64,000 nt of DNA, from assembly GCF_013377275.1 (NCBI RefSeq), contig NZ_CP016615.1, positions 1,312,830 to 1,376,829 of the forward strand. Reading direction: 5' to 3'. The DNA is from Vespertiliibacter pulmonis (GTDB lineage Bacteria; Pseudomonadota; Gammaproteobacteria; Enterobacterales; Pasteurellaceae). The notes beneath the pieces were generated by a model, which saw nothing but the letters and a program-made list of their open reading frames with translations, searched no databases and had not been told where the DNA came from. Numbering within the stretch: position 1 is the first letter of the stretch; every line of letters starts with the position of its first letter. Shown one piece after another: positions 7,807 through 15,196 of this stretch. The position numbers and the translations under genes are program-made.

Positions 7807-8223
7807 GATAAAAGATGCTAATCGCCAAAAAATAACACGGTTGTTAGATTTTTGCTCGACCATTTTCTGTTTAGAAAATGCTGAAAGCATTGAGGCAATA
7901 CGAGAGCCGTAGGGTTGTAAACTACCTTCGGCAGTCCTTCCTCCTAACACTGCCACCTTATGAGCAATATCCGCTGTCGTCAGCCATTCATTCGCATTCG
8001 TTTTTAATACTTCTACTAAATATTTCCTCGTTGAGGTATCATATTGCTTTATTTTCTGCTTCTGCGGTTTTTGATTCGCATAAGCAAAGGTATCTTGATA
8101 AGATTTTAGTTGCTTATCAATAACAGAAAGTTGCTTTTCCAGTATTTTCTTCTGCTCAGAAAGGGTTTCAATCTCTTTAAATAACAAGGTTGAGAGTTTT
8201 GTGTAAAGTGGTGGGGTTTTCAT
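7792..8223 (-). CDS. Coiled-coil / winged-helix accessory protein B
   Basis: 143-aa protein with an N-terminal coiled coil (KLSTLLFKEIETLSEQKKIL and EKQLSVIDKQLKSY) and a C-terminal winged-helix-like part (TRKYLVEVLKTNANEWLTTADIAHKV, then IASMLSAFSKQKMVEQKS and RVIFWRL). It is a distant paralogue in plan of the gene it overlaps tail-to-tail. It starts 64 bases inside the right terminal repeat. A 13-bp inverted repeat covers its ribosome-binding site (AAGGAAAAATG). It may be a regulator or partner of transposase 1, which reads on the same strand. The function is unknown. Confidence 0.7.
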   Translation of the reverse strand: MKTPPLYTKLSTLLFKEIETLSEQKKILEKQLSVIDKQLKSYQDTFAYANQKPQKQKIKQYDTSTRKYLVEVLKTNANEWLTTADIAHKVAVLGGRTAEGSLQPYGSRIASMLSAFSKQKMVEQKSNNRVIFWRLASFISTEI

Positions 8224-8264
8224 TTTTCCTTATTCCTAAAATAAGTTGATAGAATAAGGAAAAA
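8223..8264. promoter_or_regulatory. 13-bp inverted repeat over the start of accessory protein B
   Basis: TTTTTCCTTATTC (8223-8235) and GAATAAGGAAAAA (8252-8264) are perfect reverse complements separated by 16 bases. On the minus strand the proximal arm is the Shine-Dalgarno sequence. It could be an operator for a dimeric DNA-binding protein or an mRNA hairpin that limits translation. Confidence 0.55.
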
Positions 8265-8287
8265 GTAGCAGAAACAATCAAAAAAAT

Positions 8288-8313
8288 CTTTGTGCAACTG
8301 CTACATAATACCG
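8288..8313 (-). repeat. Right terminal inverted repeat of the transposon (26 bp)
   Basis: Ends ...GCTACATAATACCG and is the exact reverse complement of 1961-1986. Confidence 0.9.
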
Positions 8314-8321
8314 AAATTTTT
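8314..8321. repeat. Right target-site duplication AAATTTTT
   Basis: Identical to 1953-1960 and directly outside the right terminal repeat, as expected for an 8-bp target duplication. Confidence 0.85.
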
Positions 8322-8337
8322 GCAAAACTAACCGCTT
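8314..8337. terminator. Right half of a USS hairpin terminator split by the transposon
   Basis: AACTAACCGCTT at 8326-8337 is the exact complement of AAGCGGTTAGTT at 1936-1947. Removing the transposon and one AAATTTTT copy brings the arms together as a hairpin between the convergent grxD and srmB. With the element in place the arms are 6.4 kb apart. Confidence 0.75.
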
Positions 8338-8353
8338 TTTATTAGTTCTTAGT

Positions 8354-9667
8354 TTAGTTTTCGGCTGTCGGTTTACGGCGTTTACCGATATTTTTTGTGT
8401 CTCGGTGGCGAATTTTCACCTTTTTCTTCGTGCCTTCCTTTTTATCGGCTTTTTTCTGCTTGATACGAGCCTTTTCTTTTTTACTTACGCTTTTGCTTTC
8501 ACCATCTTTTGGTGCTTTAGTTCGTGGCTCTAAGCCTTCAATTAAGCGAGATTTAAGCTGTTCTTCAGTATAGCGTTGAATTTTTCCGAGTAGTTTATAA
8601 TCGTGAGCTTCTACAAGAGAAATTGCCGAACCTTTTTTCCCTGCTCGAGCAGTACGTCCAATGCGGTGTAAATAGGTATCGGCACTGTATGGCATATCGA
8701 AATTGAGAACGAAATCAATATCATCAATATCGATACCTCGTGCTGCAACGTCTGTTGCAATTAGAACATTTACTACTCCATTTTTTATACGATCAATTGC
8801 TTGATTACGTTGAGTTTGTGCCATTTCTCCTTCAAGATAAGTGGAGCGAATGCCTCGTTTTCGTAATGTTTCACTGATTTCTCGAACAGATTCACGACGG
8901 CGAACAAAAACAATACCACGTTGAATTTCAAATTGTGTGATTATTCGTGCCAGTAATTTAGTTTTATGTTCAAGATTATCCGCATGGTAATACCATTGTT
9001 GAATTTTTTTGCGTTCACGGCGGCTAGGTTCAGCGTCAATTTGGATTGGGTTATTTAAAATCCGCTGTGCAAAATCGACTAATAATTCTCCTTCTAAAGT
9101 TGCAGAAAAAAGCCAAGTGTATTTACGCCAGCGTGTTTCTGCAGCGATATGTTCTGCGTCTTGTCCGAATCCCATTTGTAACATTCTGTCGGCTTCATCG
9201 AAAATGAGGATTTCAACGGAACGACAATCAAAATTTTCTTCTTTAATATATTGTAATAGCCTTCCTGGTGTTGCAACCACAAGATCTTGATTAGTATTAA
9301 ATACTTCACCGTGATTTTGGTAGGCCACGCCCCCTGTAATTGTTGCCACTTTTAGGTGGGTAAATTGAGCGAGTTCTTCCGCTTGGCCAGCAACTTGCAT
9401 TGCAAGCTCACGAGTTGGGGTTAAGATTAAAATGCGTGGTGGACCAGGATCTCGGCGTGGGTAATCGAGTAAATGTTGCAAAGCAGGCAGTAAAAATGCG
9501 GCTGTTTTGCCTGTTCCCGTTGGTGCAGAGCCAAGTAAGTCTCGCCCTTCGAGGGTTATTGGAAGGACTTCTTGTTGAATTGCTGTGGGCGTTTTATAGC
9601 CTTTTTTAACGAGCGCTTTTAGTAGTAAAGGGCTTAAGTCAAATTGCTCAAAGGTTGGGGTATTCAT
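8354..9667 (-). CDS. srmB: ATP-dependent RNA helicase SrmB (DEAD box)
   Basis: DEAD-box helicase of 437 aa that assists early assembly of the 50S subunit. Visible motifs in order: Q motif region (GYKTPTAIQQ), Walker A APTGTGKT, PTRELAMQ, TPGR, DEAD (IFDEADRM), SAT (LFSATLEG), then helicase-C ATDVAARGIDI and HRIGRTARAG. The basic tail with RHRDTKNIGKRRKP closely matches SrmB of enterobacteria and separates it from RhlB, RhlE and DeaD. It is convergent with grxD; the shared terminator has been split by the transposon, so its transcript may run into the element or end elsewhere. Confidence 0.95.
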   Translation of the reverse strand: MNTPTFEQFDLSPLLLKALVKKGYKTPTAIQQEVLPITLEGRDLLGSAPTGTGKTAAFLLPALQHLLDYPRRDPGPPRILILTPTRELAMQVAGQAEELAQFTHLKVATITGGVAYQNHGEVFNTNQDLVVATPGRLLQYIKEENFDCRSVEILIFDEADRMLQMGFGQDAEHIAAETRWRKYTWLFSATLEGELLVDFAQRILNNPIQIDAEPSRRERKKIQQWYYHADNLEHKTKLLARIITQFEIQRGIVFVRRRESVREISETLRKRGIRSTYLEGEMAQTQRNQAIDRIKNGVVNVLIATDVAARGIDIDDIDFVLNFDMPYSADTYLHRIGRTARAGKKGSAISLVEAHDYKLLGKIQRYTEEQLKSRLIEGLEPRTKAPKDGESKSVSKKEKARIKQKKADKKEGTKKKVKIRHRDTKNIGKRRKPTAEN

Positions 9668-9807
9668 AAATATTCTCTTATGGGTAAATTTAGTCGGTGA
9701 TCTTACCGTTTATTTGTTTATTGTAATGTGGCATTAAAATGGGGCTGATTATAGGATAAATAGGCCTATATAGATAGGCATAATGGTTTGATAAGTTGTA
9801 AATCAAT

Positions 9808-10245
9808 TCATAAATAACACGCCATTACGATGGCATTTTCCCTCTCACCGTTTAGCGTTGGATAATAATTTTTGCGTTGAGTAACTTCGTTAAAACCGAG
9901 TGTGTAATAAAGGTGTTGAGCAGAAATATTTGAAGCTCGAACTTCAAGCCAAAGGGTTAAAATCCCCAGCGTTTGAAGTTGTGTTATCAGAGTCTGTAAT
10001 AATTGTTTACCATAGCCTTTTCCCTGATATTTTGGATCAACCGCAATATTAAATAGCGTGGCCTCATCTAGCACCGTTTGGCAAATAGCAAAGGCGATAA
10101 TATTGCTATTTACTTGCAATTTTAAATTGAGATAGCGTTCGCCTTGATTATTAAGCAATGTTCCTTTGCTCCAAGGTACGAGATGAGCAGATTGTTCAAT
10201 TTCAAATAGGCGATCAAAATCTTCACAAGTAACGGGGGTAATCAC
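9808..10245 (-). CDS. rimI: Ribosomal protein S18 alanine N-acetyltransferase RimI
   Basis: GNAT acetyltransferase of 145 aa that acetylates the N-terminal alanine of ribosomal protein S18. The acetyl-CoA-binding motif A reads VDPKYQGKGYGKQLLQ (about residues 73-88), followed by LEVRASNISAQHLYYTLGF, typical of RimI. The start is GTG at 10245, overlapping the stop of holD (GTGA), so translation is coupled. The holD-rimI pairing is conserved in gammaproteobacteria and supports the call. Confidence 0.92.
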   Translation of the reverse strand: MITPVTCEDFDRLFEIEQSAHLVPWSKGTLLNNQGERYLNLKLQVNSNIIAFAICQTVLDEATLFNIAVDPKYQGKGYGKQLLQTLITQLQTLGILTLWLEVRASNISAQHLYYTLGFNEVTQRKNYYPTLNGERENAIVMACYL

Positions 10246-10661
10246 AAATTTTCCTCAAAATGGGTGCAGATTGGCTCAATTTGTTGCCAAAAATGCCGTT
10301 TGGTTTCTGGTTGTTGTAAACTTTGCCACGAGGGATAGTGCCAAGCGATTTGATTTGTCAATTTTTTGCGTAATCTTACCGCTTGTTCATCGGACAAAAT
10401 CAGTAAAAATATTGGTTGATGCTGAAATATCAGGCGATGAGCCTGCTCTTCATTTAGCCATTGGTACTCTTTTGATGTGAGTTGTAACGTATGCAAAATA
10501 TCTTGAAATAGTTGAGATTTTTGCTGATCTTCTTCGCAAACTACGACAAATTTGATATCGCCTGCTAGGCGAATTTGTGCATCACCTTTGAGTACTTGTG
10601 GTTTAGTCAGTACCCATTGATCAATATTCATTTGCTGTAACAGTAGATCTCGCCGATTCAT
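10242..10661 (-). CDS. holD: DNA polymerase III psi subunit HolD
   Basis: 139-aa psi subunit, which links the clamp loader to chi and single-stranded DNA-binding protein. The N-terminus MNRRDLLLQQMNIDQWVLTKP is the diagnostic part of the family: in psi this segment binds chi. The rest diverges, as usual for psi (KFVVVCEED, PIFLLILSDEQAVRLRKKL). It overlaps rimI by 4 bases and is divergent from rsmC, the same arrangement as in enterobacteria. Confidence 0.9.
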   Translation of the reverse strand: MNRRDLLLQQMNIDQWVLTKPQVLKGDAQIRLAGDIKFVVVCEEDQQKSQLFQDILHTLQLTSKEYQWLNEEQAHRLIFQHQPIFLLILSDEQAVRLRKKLTNQIAWHYPSWQSLQQPETKRHFWQQIEPICTHFEENL

Positions 10662-10741
10662 TTTTTCCTCACAAAAGTGTGGGGAATGGTAGCAAAAGTC
10701 GTTACAATGCGGAAATTATTTTAATAAAAAATGGAAAATTT

Positions 10742-11731
10742 ATGTTATCTCTTGAAAGTGAAGTGCTTAAACGTCATTTGACACTTTTTGAAAATAAATC
10801 AGTGCTATTGTTTGGGAATGTGCGAGATCGGTTTGCGGAAACGCTTGAGCAGAATGCAAAATCTGTCTCTGTTTTTAGTAGCTATTTTGATTATGCTCAT
10901 CAAAATGCTCAAGCAGAATTTGGCTTAGAATGCGGGAAATCAGCCGACTTAGCGGTATTTTTCTGGACAAAAAATAAGCAAGAGTGTCAATTTCAACTGT
11001 TGCAATGGCTCTCAATTTCTCCAATTGGACAGGAATTATTGATTATTGGTGAAAACCGTGCGGGCGTTCGTTCCGTTGAAAAAATACTCGAGCCTTTTGG
11101 CGAGATTGCTAAAATTGATTCAGCTCGTCGTTGTGGGCTGTATCATTTTCGGTTAGTTACTGTGCCAGGTTTTGATTGTAAAAAATTCTGGAAATCTTAC
11201 CGCTTGCAATCATTAACTATGTTTGCATTACCTGCGGTGTTTAGTTCTGCTGAATTAGATAATGGCTCAAAATTATTGCTTTCAACCTTTGATCATCAGC
11301 AAGATTTAATGGGCAAAGTGTTGGATCTTGGTTGTGGCGCAGGGGTAATCGGGGCATATTTAAAGCACCATTTTCCTAAAATTCAACTGACAATGTCAGA
11401 TATTCACGCAATGGCATTAGCATCAAGTGAGCGGACGTTGGCGGAAAATCAGCTAGAGGGCAAAGTATTAGCAAGCGATGTTTTTTCTCATATCAATGAG
11501 AAATTTGATTTAATTGTATCTAATCCACCTTTTCACGATGGTATAGAGACTACTTATCAGGCAGTAGAAACGTTGATCTCTCAAGCTAAACAGCATTTGA
11601 ATAAAGGCGGAGAGCTGCGTTTAGTGGCGAATTCTTTCTTACCTTATGCAGAATTACTTGATCGAGCTTTTGGTTCACACCAAATTCTAGCTAAATCAAC
11701 CAAATTTAAAGTCTATTCCGTTAAAAATTAA
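10742..11731 (+). CDS. rsmC: 16S rRNA m2G1207 methyltransferase RsmC
   Basis: 329-aa methyltransferase that modifies G1207 of 16S rRNA in the 30S subunit. The N-terminal half is a degenerate methyltransferase domain, as in the family. The C-terminal half carries the AdoMet site (KVLDLGCGAGVIGAYL, about 201-216) and the NPPF motif (IVSNPPFHDG) of guanine-N2 methylases. The ATG at 10742 gives the normal length and N-terminus (MLSLESEVLKRHL). The longer frame from 10679 would add residues not found in the family. Transcription ends at the inverted repeat 11751-11781. Confidence 0.93.
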   Translation: MLSLESEVLKRHLTLFENKSVLLFGNVRDRFAETLEQNAKSVSVFSSYFDYAHQNAQAEFGLECGKSADLAVFFWTKNKQECQFQLLQWLSISPIGQELLIIGENRAGVRSVEKILEPFGEIAKIDSARRCGLYHFRLVTVPGFDCKKFWKSYRLQSLTMFALPAVFSSAELDNGSKLLLSTFDHQQDLMGKVLDLGCGAGVIGAYLKHHFPKIQLTMSDIHAMALASSERTLAENQLEGKVLASDVFSHINEKFDLIVSNPPFHDGIETTYQAVETLISQAKQHLNKGGELRLVANSFLPYAELLDRAFGSHQILAKSTKFKVYSVKN

Positions 11732-11750
11732 AGGCGTTCATTTCTCGACT

Positions 11751-11781
11751 AACCGTTATTTGTTGGTAAGTAAATAACGGT
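11751..11781. terminator. Bidirectional hairpin between rsmC and the XRE gene
   Basis: AACCGTTATTT / AAATAACGGTT with a 9-base loop, followed by TATTATTTC, lying 3 bases from the stop of the convergent regulator gene. Confidence 0.65.
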
Positions 11782-11783
11782 TA

Positions 11784-12041
11784 TTATTTCTTACCAAATT
11801 TCTGTTCTATTTGTTGTAGTAGCACAATAGGATCAAGCTCTAACCCTTTGCAATAAGCGATAAACTCAAAAATATCTAACCGCCGATCACCGGTTTCTAC
11901 TTTTCCAACAAATGATGAAACCACGCCCATTTTTTTACATAATGCACGTTGCGATAGCCCGATCTGTTTTCGTCTATGGATAAAAAAATCTCGTAACCAA
12001 AGATGTTCAGTGGAATGAATTGATAATCTTAAATTCGTCAT
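11784..12041 (-). CDS. Small XRE-family regulator
   Basis: 85-aa protein that is almost entirely an XRE helix-turn-helix (HRRKQIGLSQRALCKKMGVVSSFVGKVETGDRRLDIFEFI). There is no effector or peptidase domain. It lies divergent from a small membrane-protein gene with 110 bases between them. That gap holds several GAACC/GGTTC repeats, which suits an autoregulated repressor that also controls its neighbour. A toxin-antitoxin role was considered, but there is no known toxin fold next to it. Confidence 0.85.
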   Translation of the reverse strand: MTNLRLSIHSTEHLWLRDFFIHRRKQIGLSQRALCKKMGVVSSFVGKVETGDRRLDIFEFIAYCKGLELDPIVLLQQIEQKFGKK

Positions 12042-12069
12042 TGAACCGATTTTAGGTGCAAAAATATTT

Positions 12070-12086
12070 GAACCTGATTTGGGTTC
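12070..12086. promoter_or_regulatory. GAACC-N7-GGTTC operator candidate
   Basis: The inverted repeat GAACC (12070-12074) and GGTTC (12082-12086) lies just upstream of TATACT (12089-12094), a likely -10 for the plus-strand gene. Further GAACC (12043-12047) and GGTTC (12117-12121) copies flank it. Probable binding sites of the adjacent XRE protein (inference). Confidence 0.45.
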
Positions 12087-12151
12087 GGTATATACTAAAT
12101 ACGAATTAAATGAAAAGGTTCATAAATTGTTTTTAATTTAGAGAGGAAATT

Positions 12152-12424
12152 ATGTCAGATAAACAAAAATCTACTAGTACAGGTATGGTTGCAGGTATTA
12201 TTGCTTGTGTTTTAGCTGTGTTGGGTATTTTATTTTTAGGGACTATTTTTGTGCCATTAGCTGTAATTACTACGTTAATTGGTACAATTATTGCGGTAAA
12301 AAATAAGAATATAAAAGGGATTGGAATAAATGTGTTAGCGTGGATTTTATCTATCATAGGGCTGTTCACTTCACCTATTTTGCTTGGTCTTTTAGGTTTT
12401 GGCGCAGCTGGTCTTACACATTAA
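12152..12424 (+). CDS. Small two-segment membrane protein, unknown function
   Basis: 90-aa protein, almost wholly hydrophobic. After a polar start (MSDKQKSTST) there is a Gly/Ala-rich membrane stretch at about residues 11-48 (possibly two helices), a short basic loop (KNKNIKGIGI), and a second stretch at about 58-86. No signal peptide cleavage site or catalytic motif is seen. GAGAGGAAATT stands before the ATG, a good ribosome-binding site. The expression pattern is probably set by the divergent XRE regulator. It resembles small multi-pass proteins of the DUF4190 or phage-superinfection kind only in general character, and I do not assign a family. Confidence 0.75.
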   Translation: MSDKQKSTSTGMVAGIIACVLAVLGILFLGTIFVPLAVITTLIGTIIAVKNKNIKGIGINVLAWILSIIGLFTSPILLGLLGFGAAGLTH

Positions 12425-12443
12425 ATTTACTATTTTATCATAT

Positions 12444-12469
12444 TGCCCAATCAATGATTGGGCATTTTC
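12444..12469 (+). terminator. Terminator after the small membrane-protein gene
   Basis: TGCCCAATC / GATTGGGCA with a 3-base loop, followed by TTTTCTT. Confidence 0.8.
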
Positions 12470-12529
12470 TTCCTTGTTAAATTATCCCTTTTTCCCTACA
12501 ATACAGCCTTTTATTTATAGGGCAGAATT

Positions 12530-13114
12530 GTGTCGCAGATAAAACTTATTGTGGGGCTTGCCAACCCAGGTGCAAAATATGAAGACACTCGTCATAATGC
12601 TGGTGAGTGGCTTATCAATGAGCTCGCACGTCAATATAATGTAACCCTTAAAGACGAACCCAAATATTTTGGAAAAGTAGCTAAAATCAATACAGCACAA
12701 GGCGAAGTGCGTTTATTAGTCCCCACGACATTTATGAATTTAAGTGGAAAAGCTGTTGGGGCATTAGCGAATTTTTATCGTATTAAAGCAGACGAAATTT
12801 TAGTGGCTCACGATGAGTTAGATCTTCCACCGGGTGTTGCAAAAATTAAGCAAGGTGGGGGACACGGTGGGCATAATGGCTTAAAAGACATTATTTCTGC
12901 GTTGGGGAATAACAATAATTTTTATCGAGTGCGAATTGGAATTGGACACCCAGGGCATAAAGATCTTGTGGCAGGTTATGTGTTAGGTAAGCCTTCACCA
13001 ACGGATCAGCCATTAATTAGTTCTGCTATTGATGAGTCGGTGCGTTGTATTGATATTCTATTTAAAGAAGGTCTTGCTAAGGCAACTACCCGTCTAAATG
13101 GCTTTAAAGCCTAA
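12530..13114 (+). CDS. pth: Peptidyl-tRNA hydrolase
   Basis: 194-aa bacterial Pth, which cleaves the ester bond of peptidyl-tRNA released from stalled ribosomes. Family blocks: [18 protein letters not shown] with catalytic His22, [25 protein letters not shown] and [15 protein letters not shown], then [11 protein letters not shown]. The start is GTG at 12530, with AGGGC about 6 bases upstream; no ATG fits. The gene is followed by ychF, a conserved pair. Confidence 0.95.
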   Translation: MSQIKLIVGLANPGAKYEDTRHNAGEWLINELARQYNVTLKDEPKYFGKVAKINTAQGEVRLLVPTTFMNLSGKAVGALANFYRIKADEILVAHDELDLPPGVAKIKQGGGHGGHNGLKDIISALGNNNNFYRVRIGIGHPGHKDLVAGYVLGKPSPTDQPLISSAIDESVRCIDILFKEGLAKATTRLNGFKA

Positions 13115-13126
13115 TGATTACGAAAG

Positions 13127-13170
13127 CAAGCGGTAAGATATAGCAAATATTGGTGCAATCTGACCGCTTG
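13127..13170. terminator. USS inverted pair between pth and ychF
   Basis: CAAGCGGTAAGAT and ATCTGACCGCTTG form a long imperfect stem with an AT-rich loop. There is no long T run, so it may be a weak terminator or attenuator within the pth-ychF unit. Confidence 0.4.
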
Positions 13171-13205
13171 TTATGTTGAGAAAACAAGTTTATATAGGAA
13201 AAATT

Positions 13206-14297
13206 ATGGGATTTAAATGTGGCATTGTTGGCTTACCGAATGTAGGTAAATCAACCCTTTTTAATGCACTGACTAAAGCAGGTATTGAAGCAGCGAACTA
13301 TCCATTTTGTACGATTGAACCAAATACAGGCGTTGTGCCAATGCCTGATCCTCGTTTAGATGCGTTGGCAGAGATTGTTAAACCTGAGCGTGTATTACCA
13401 ACGACAATGGAATTTGTTGATATTGCAGGGCTAGTTGCTGGTGCAAGTAAAGGCGAAGGGTTAGGAAATAAATTTTTAGCAAATATCCGTGAAACAGATG
13501 CAATTGGACACGTTGTTCGCTGTTTTGAAAATGATGATATTGTCCACGTTGCAGGTAAAATTGACCCGCTTGATGATATTGAAACGATCAATACGGAATT
13601 AGCTTTGGCAGATCTAGATAGCTGTGAACGTGCTATTCAACGTTTGCAAAAACGTGCAAAAGGTGGCGATAAAGAAGCAAAATTTGAACTATCTATTATG
13701 GAGAAAATTTTGCCAGTACTTGAAAATGCAGGAATGATTCGTTCAGTTGAATTAGATAAAGAGGAACTTCACGCAATCAAAGGCTACAATTTTTTAACCT
13801 TAAAGCCAACAATGTATATTGCAAATGTGAATGAAGATGGCTTTGAAAATAATCCGTATTTAGATAAAGTGCGTGAATTTGCTGAAAAAGAAGGCTCTGT
13901 TGTTGTTCCTGTGTGTGCGGCGATTGAAGCAGAAATTGCAGAGCTTGAAGATGAAGAAAAAACAGAATTCTTGCAAGATCTTGGTATTAAAGAACCAGGG
14001 TTAAATCGTGTTATTCGTGCAGGTTATGCGTTATTAAATTTACAAACTTATTTTACCGCAGGGGTAAAAGAAGTTAGAGCTTGGACAGTAGCTGTCGGTG
14101 CAACCGCTCCGAAAGCTGCGGCGGTTATCCATACAGACTTTGAAAAAGGCTTTATTCGTGCCGAAGTGATTGCTTATGAAGATTTTATTCAATATAAAGG
14201 CGAAAATGGTGCAAAAGAAGCTGGAAAATGGCGTTTAGAAGGAAAAGATTATGTTGTGCAAGATGGCGATGTAATGCACTTCCGTTTTAATGTCTAA
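13206..14297 (+). CDS. ychF: Redox-regulated ATPase YchF (Obg-like)
   Basis: 363-aa P-loop ATPase of the Obg/YchF family, ribosome-associated, with ATP rather than GTP specificity. P-loop [15 protein letters not shown] (residues 8-22), G3 [17 protein letters not shown], the altered G4 NVNE instead of NKxD, and a C-terminal TGS-like domain with TFYTAGVKE-type sequence ([13 protein letters not shown]). The ATG at 13206 follows TATAGGAAAAATT and gives the standard length; the frame from 13173 adds 11 residues with no family support. Confidence 0.96.
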   Translation: MGFKCGIVGLPNVGKSTLFNALTKAGIEAANYPFCTIEPNTGVVPMPDPRLDALAEIVKPERVLPTTMEFVDIAGLVAGASKGEGLGNKFLANIRETDAIGHVVRCFENDDIVHVAGKIDPLDDIETINTELALADLDSCERAIQRLQKRAKGGDKEAKFELSIMEKILPVLENAGMIRSVELDKEELHAIKGYNFLTLKPTMYIANVNEDGFENNPYLDKVREFAEKEGSVVVPVCAAIEAEIAELEDEEKTEFLQDLGIKEPGLNRVIRAGYALLNLQTYFTAGVKEVRAWTVAVGATAPKAAAVIHTDFEKGFIRAEVIAYEDFIQYKGENGAKEAGKWRLEGKDYVVQDGDVMHFRFNV

Positions 14298-14304
14298 CAA
14301 ATTT

Positions 14305-14331
14305 AAATCCCCTCAATGAGGGGATTTTTTT
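14305..14331. terminator. Bidirectional terminator ychF / yfcH
   Basis: AAATCCCCTC / GAGGGGATTT with an AAT loop and a T7 run. The T run touches the stop codon of the convergent yfcH. Confidence 0.85.
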
Positions 14332-15196
14332 ATAATAAGTCAGATAAATTGGGATAATTAAAAGTAAAGCCTTCATTTAATAACTTCTGAGGTACAAGCG
14401 GTTGGTTGTCTAACAATAATTGCGAGCGTTCGCCGAGCACCAATTTTAATAACCATTGGGGAACAGCAAAAAAAGCAGGGCGGTGAAGCTGTTTGGCAAG
14501 TCTGTGATTAAATTCAGCATTACTGACTGAATGAGGAGCAACAAGATTGTATGCCCCTTTGCTATTTGAGTTTTCTAATAAAAAACAGATAGCCCGAATT
14601 TCATCTTCCAATGCAATCCACGCCCAGTGTTGCTTGCCTGATCCTAATTTTCCACCAAGTCCTAATCGATACAAAGGTAACATTTGTTTTAATGCACTGC
14701 CTGATTTATCTAGAACAATCCCTGTGCGTAGCAAGCAAACTCGAGTGTGCTTATTTTGAGCTTTTAATGCTTCTTTTTCCCATTTTTGGCAAAGTTGAGC
14801 AGGAAAACTAGGGTCGCAAGCGGTAAGAGCTTCACAAATTTCTGCAAATTTAGAAAGATTGCCATAAATACCCGTGGCAGATGCAGAAAGGAATACAGCG
14901 GGGGGATTGTTACTTTGCTGAATAATATTTACTATTTTTTTTGTTAAATTCAGGCGACTATCAACTAATTTTTGTTTCTGTTTTGTTGTCCAGCGATGGG
15001 CAAAAATAGGTTCACCCGCTAAATTTATTACGGCATCGAAATTATCTAAATGTGTAAAATTGCTTACGAAATTAACCGCTTGTGTAGACGTTTTGGTTTG
15101 GCGGGTTAGCACAGTTAGAGTGTGTCCTTTCGATATCAACGTTTGGCAAAGAGCTTGCCCGATAAACCCTGTTCCACCTGTGATAAAAATATGCAT
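14330..15196 (-). CDS. yfcH: NAD(P)-binding epimerase-like protein YfcH
   Basis: 288-aa protein of the atypical extended short-chain dehydrogenase subgroup (SulA-homologue/YfcH, TIGR01777 type). Rossmann motif ITGGTGFIGQAL at residues 4-15; INLAGEPIFAHRWT and SASATGIYG match the family, with Tyr of the active site in the GIYG block. A C-terminal domain (PAFFAVPQWLLKLVLGE, later LLNEGFTFNYP) completes the usual length. The physiological substrate is not known for the family. Its ATG overlaps the stop of argR (TAATG), so the two are probably co-translated; argR-yfcH linkage occurs in related genomes as far as I recall. Confidence 0.85.
   Translation of the reverse strand: MHIFITGGTGFIGQALCQTLISKGHTLTVLTRQTKTSTQAVNFVSNFTHLDNFDAVINLAGEPIFAHRWTTKQKQKLVDSRLNLTKKIVNIIQQSNNPPAVFLSASATGIYGNLSKFAEICEALTACDPSFPAQLCQKWEKEALKAQNKHTRVCLLRTGIVLDKSGSALKQMLPLYRLGLGGKLGSGKQHWAWIALEDEIRAICFLLENSNSKGAYNLVAPHSVSNAEFNHRLAKQLHRPAFFAVPQWLLKLVLGERSQLLLDNQPLVPQKLLNEGFTFNYPNLSDLL

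Larger units (their letters stand above)
1961..8313. mobile_element. IS1595-type transposon carrying a restriction-modification module
   Basis: A 6353-bp unit bounded by perfect 26-bp inverted repeats and flanked by an 8-bp direct repeat. The left half holds a minus-strand IS1595/ISXO2-like transposase. The middle holds an unknown gene, a C-protein/endonuclease operon and a regulator/methylase operon. The right half holds a second, broken IS1595-like transposase coupled to a coiled-coil/winged-helix gene, plus a convergent gene of the same architecture. No internal copy of the terminal repeat was seen, so the unit looks like one element rather than two complete insertion sequences around cargo. 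The restriction genes are visibly more AT-rich than the transposase genes, which suggests separate origins. IS1595-family elements with passenger genes are known; this gene combination is my reading. Confidence 0.85.

Noticed and set aside
1961-8313. Reading the region as two complete insertion sequences flanking cargo (composite transposon)
   Set aside because: No inner copies of the 26-bp repeat were found near 3380-3470 or 6270-6330, and the two transposases are divergent; a single element fits better.
12133-12369. Minus-strand 78-codon frame opposite the small membrane protein
   Set aside because: It has no ribosome-binding site and mirrors a plus-strand gene with a good one.
11784-12424. 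XRE gene plus small membrane protein as a type II toxin-antitoxin pair
   Set aside because: The genes are divergent rather than in one operon and no known toxin motif is present; kept only as an unexplained pair.
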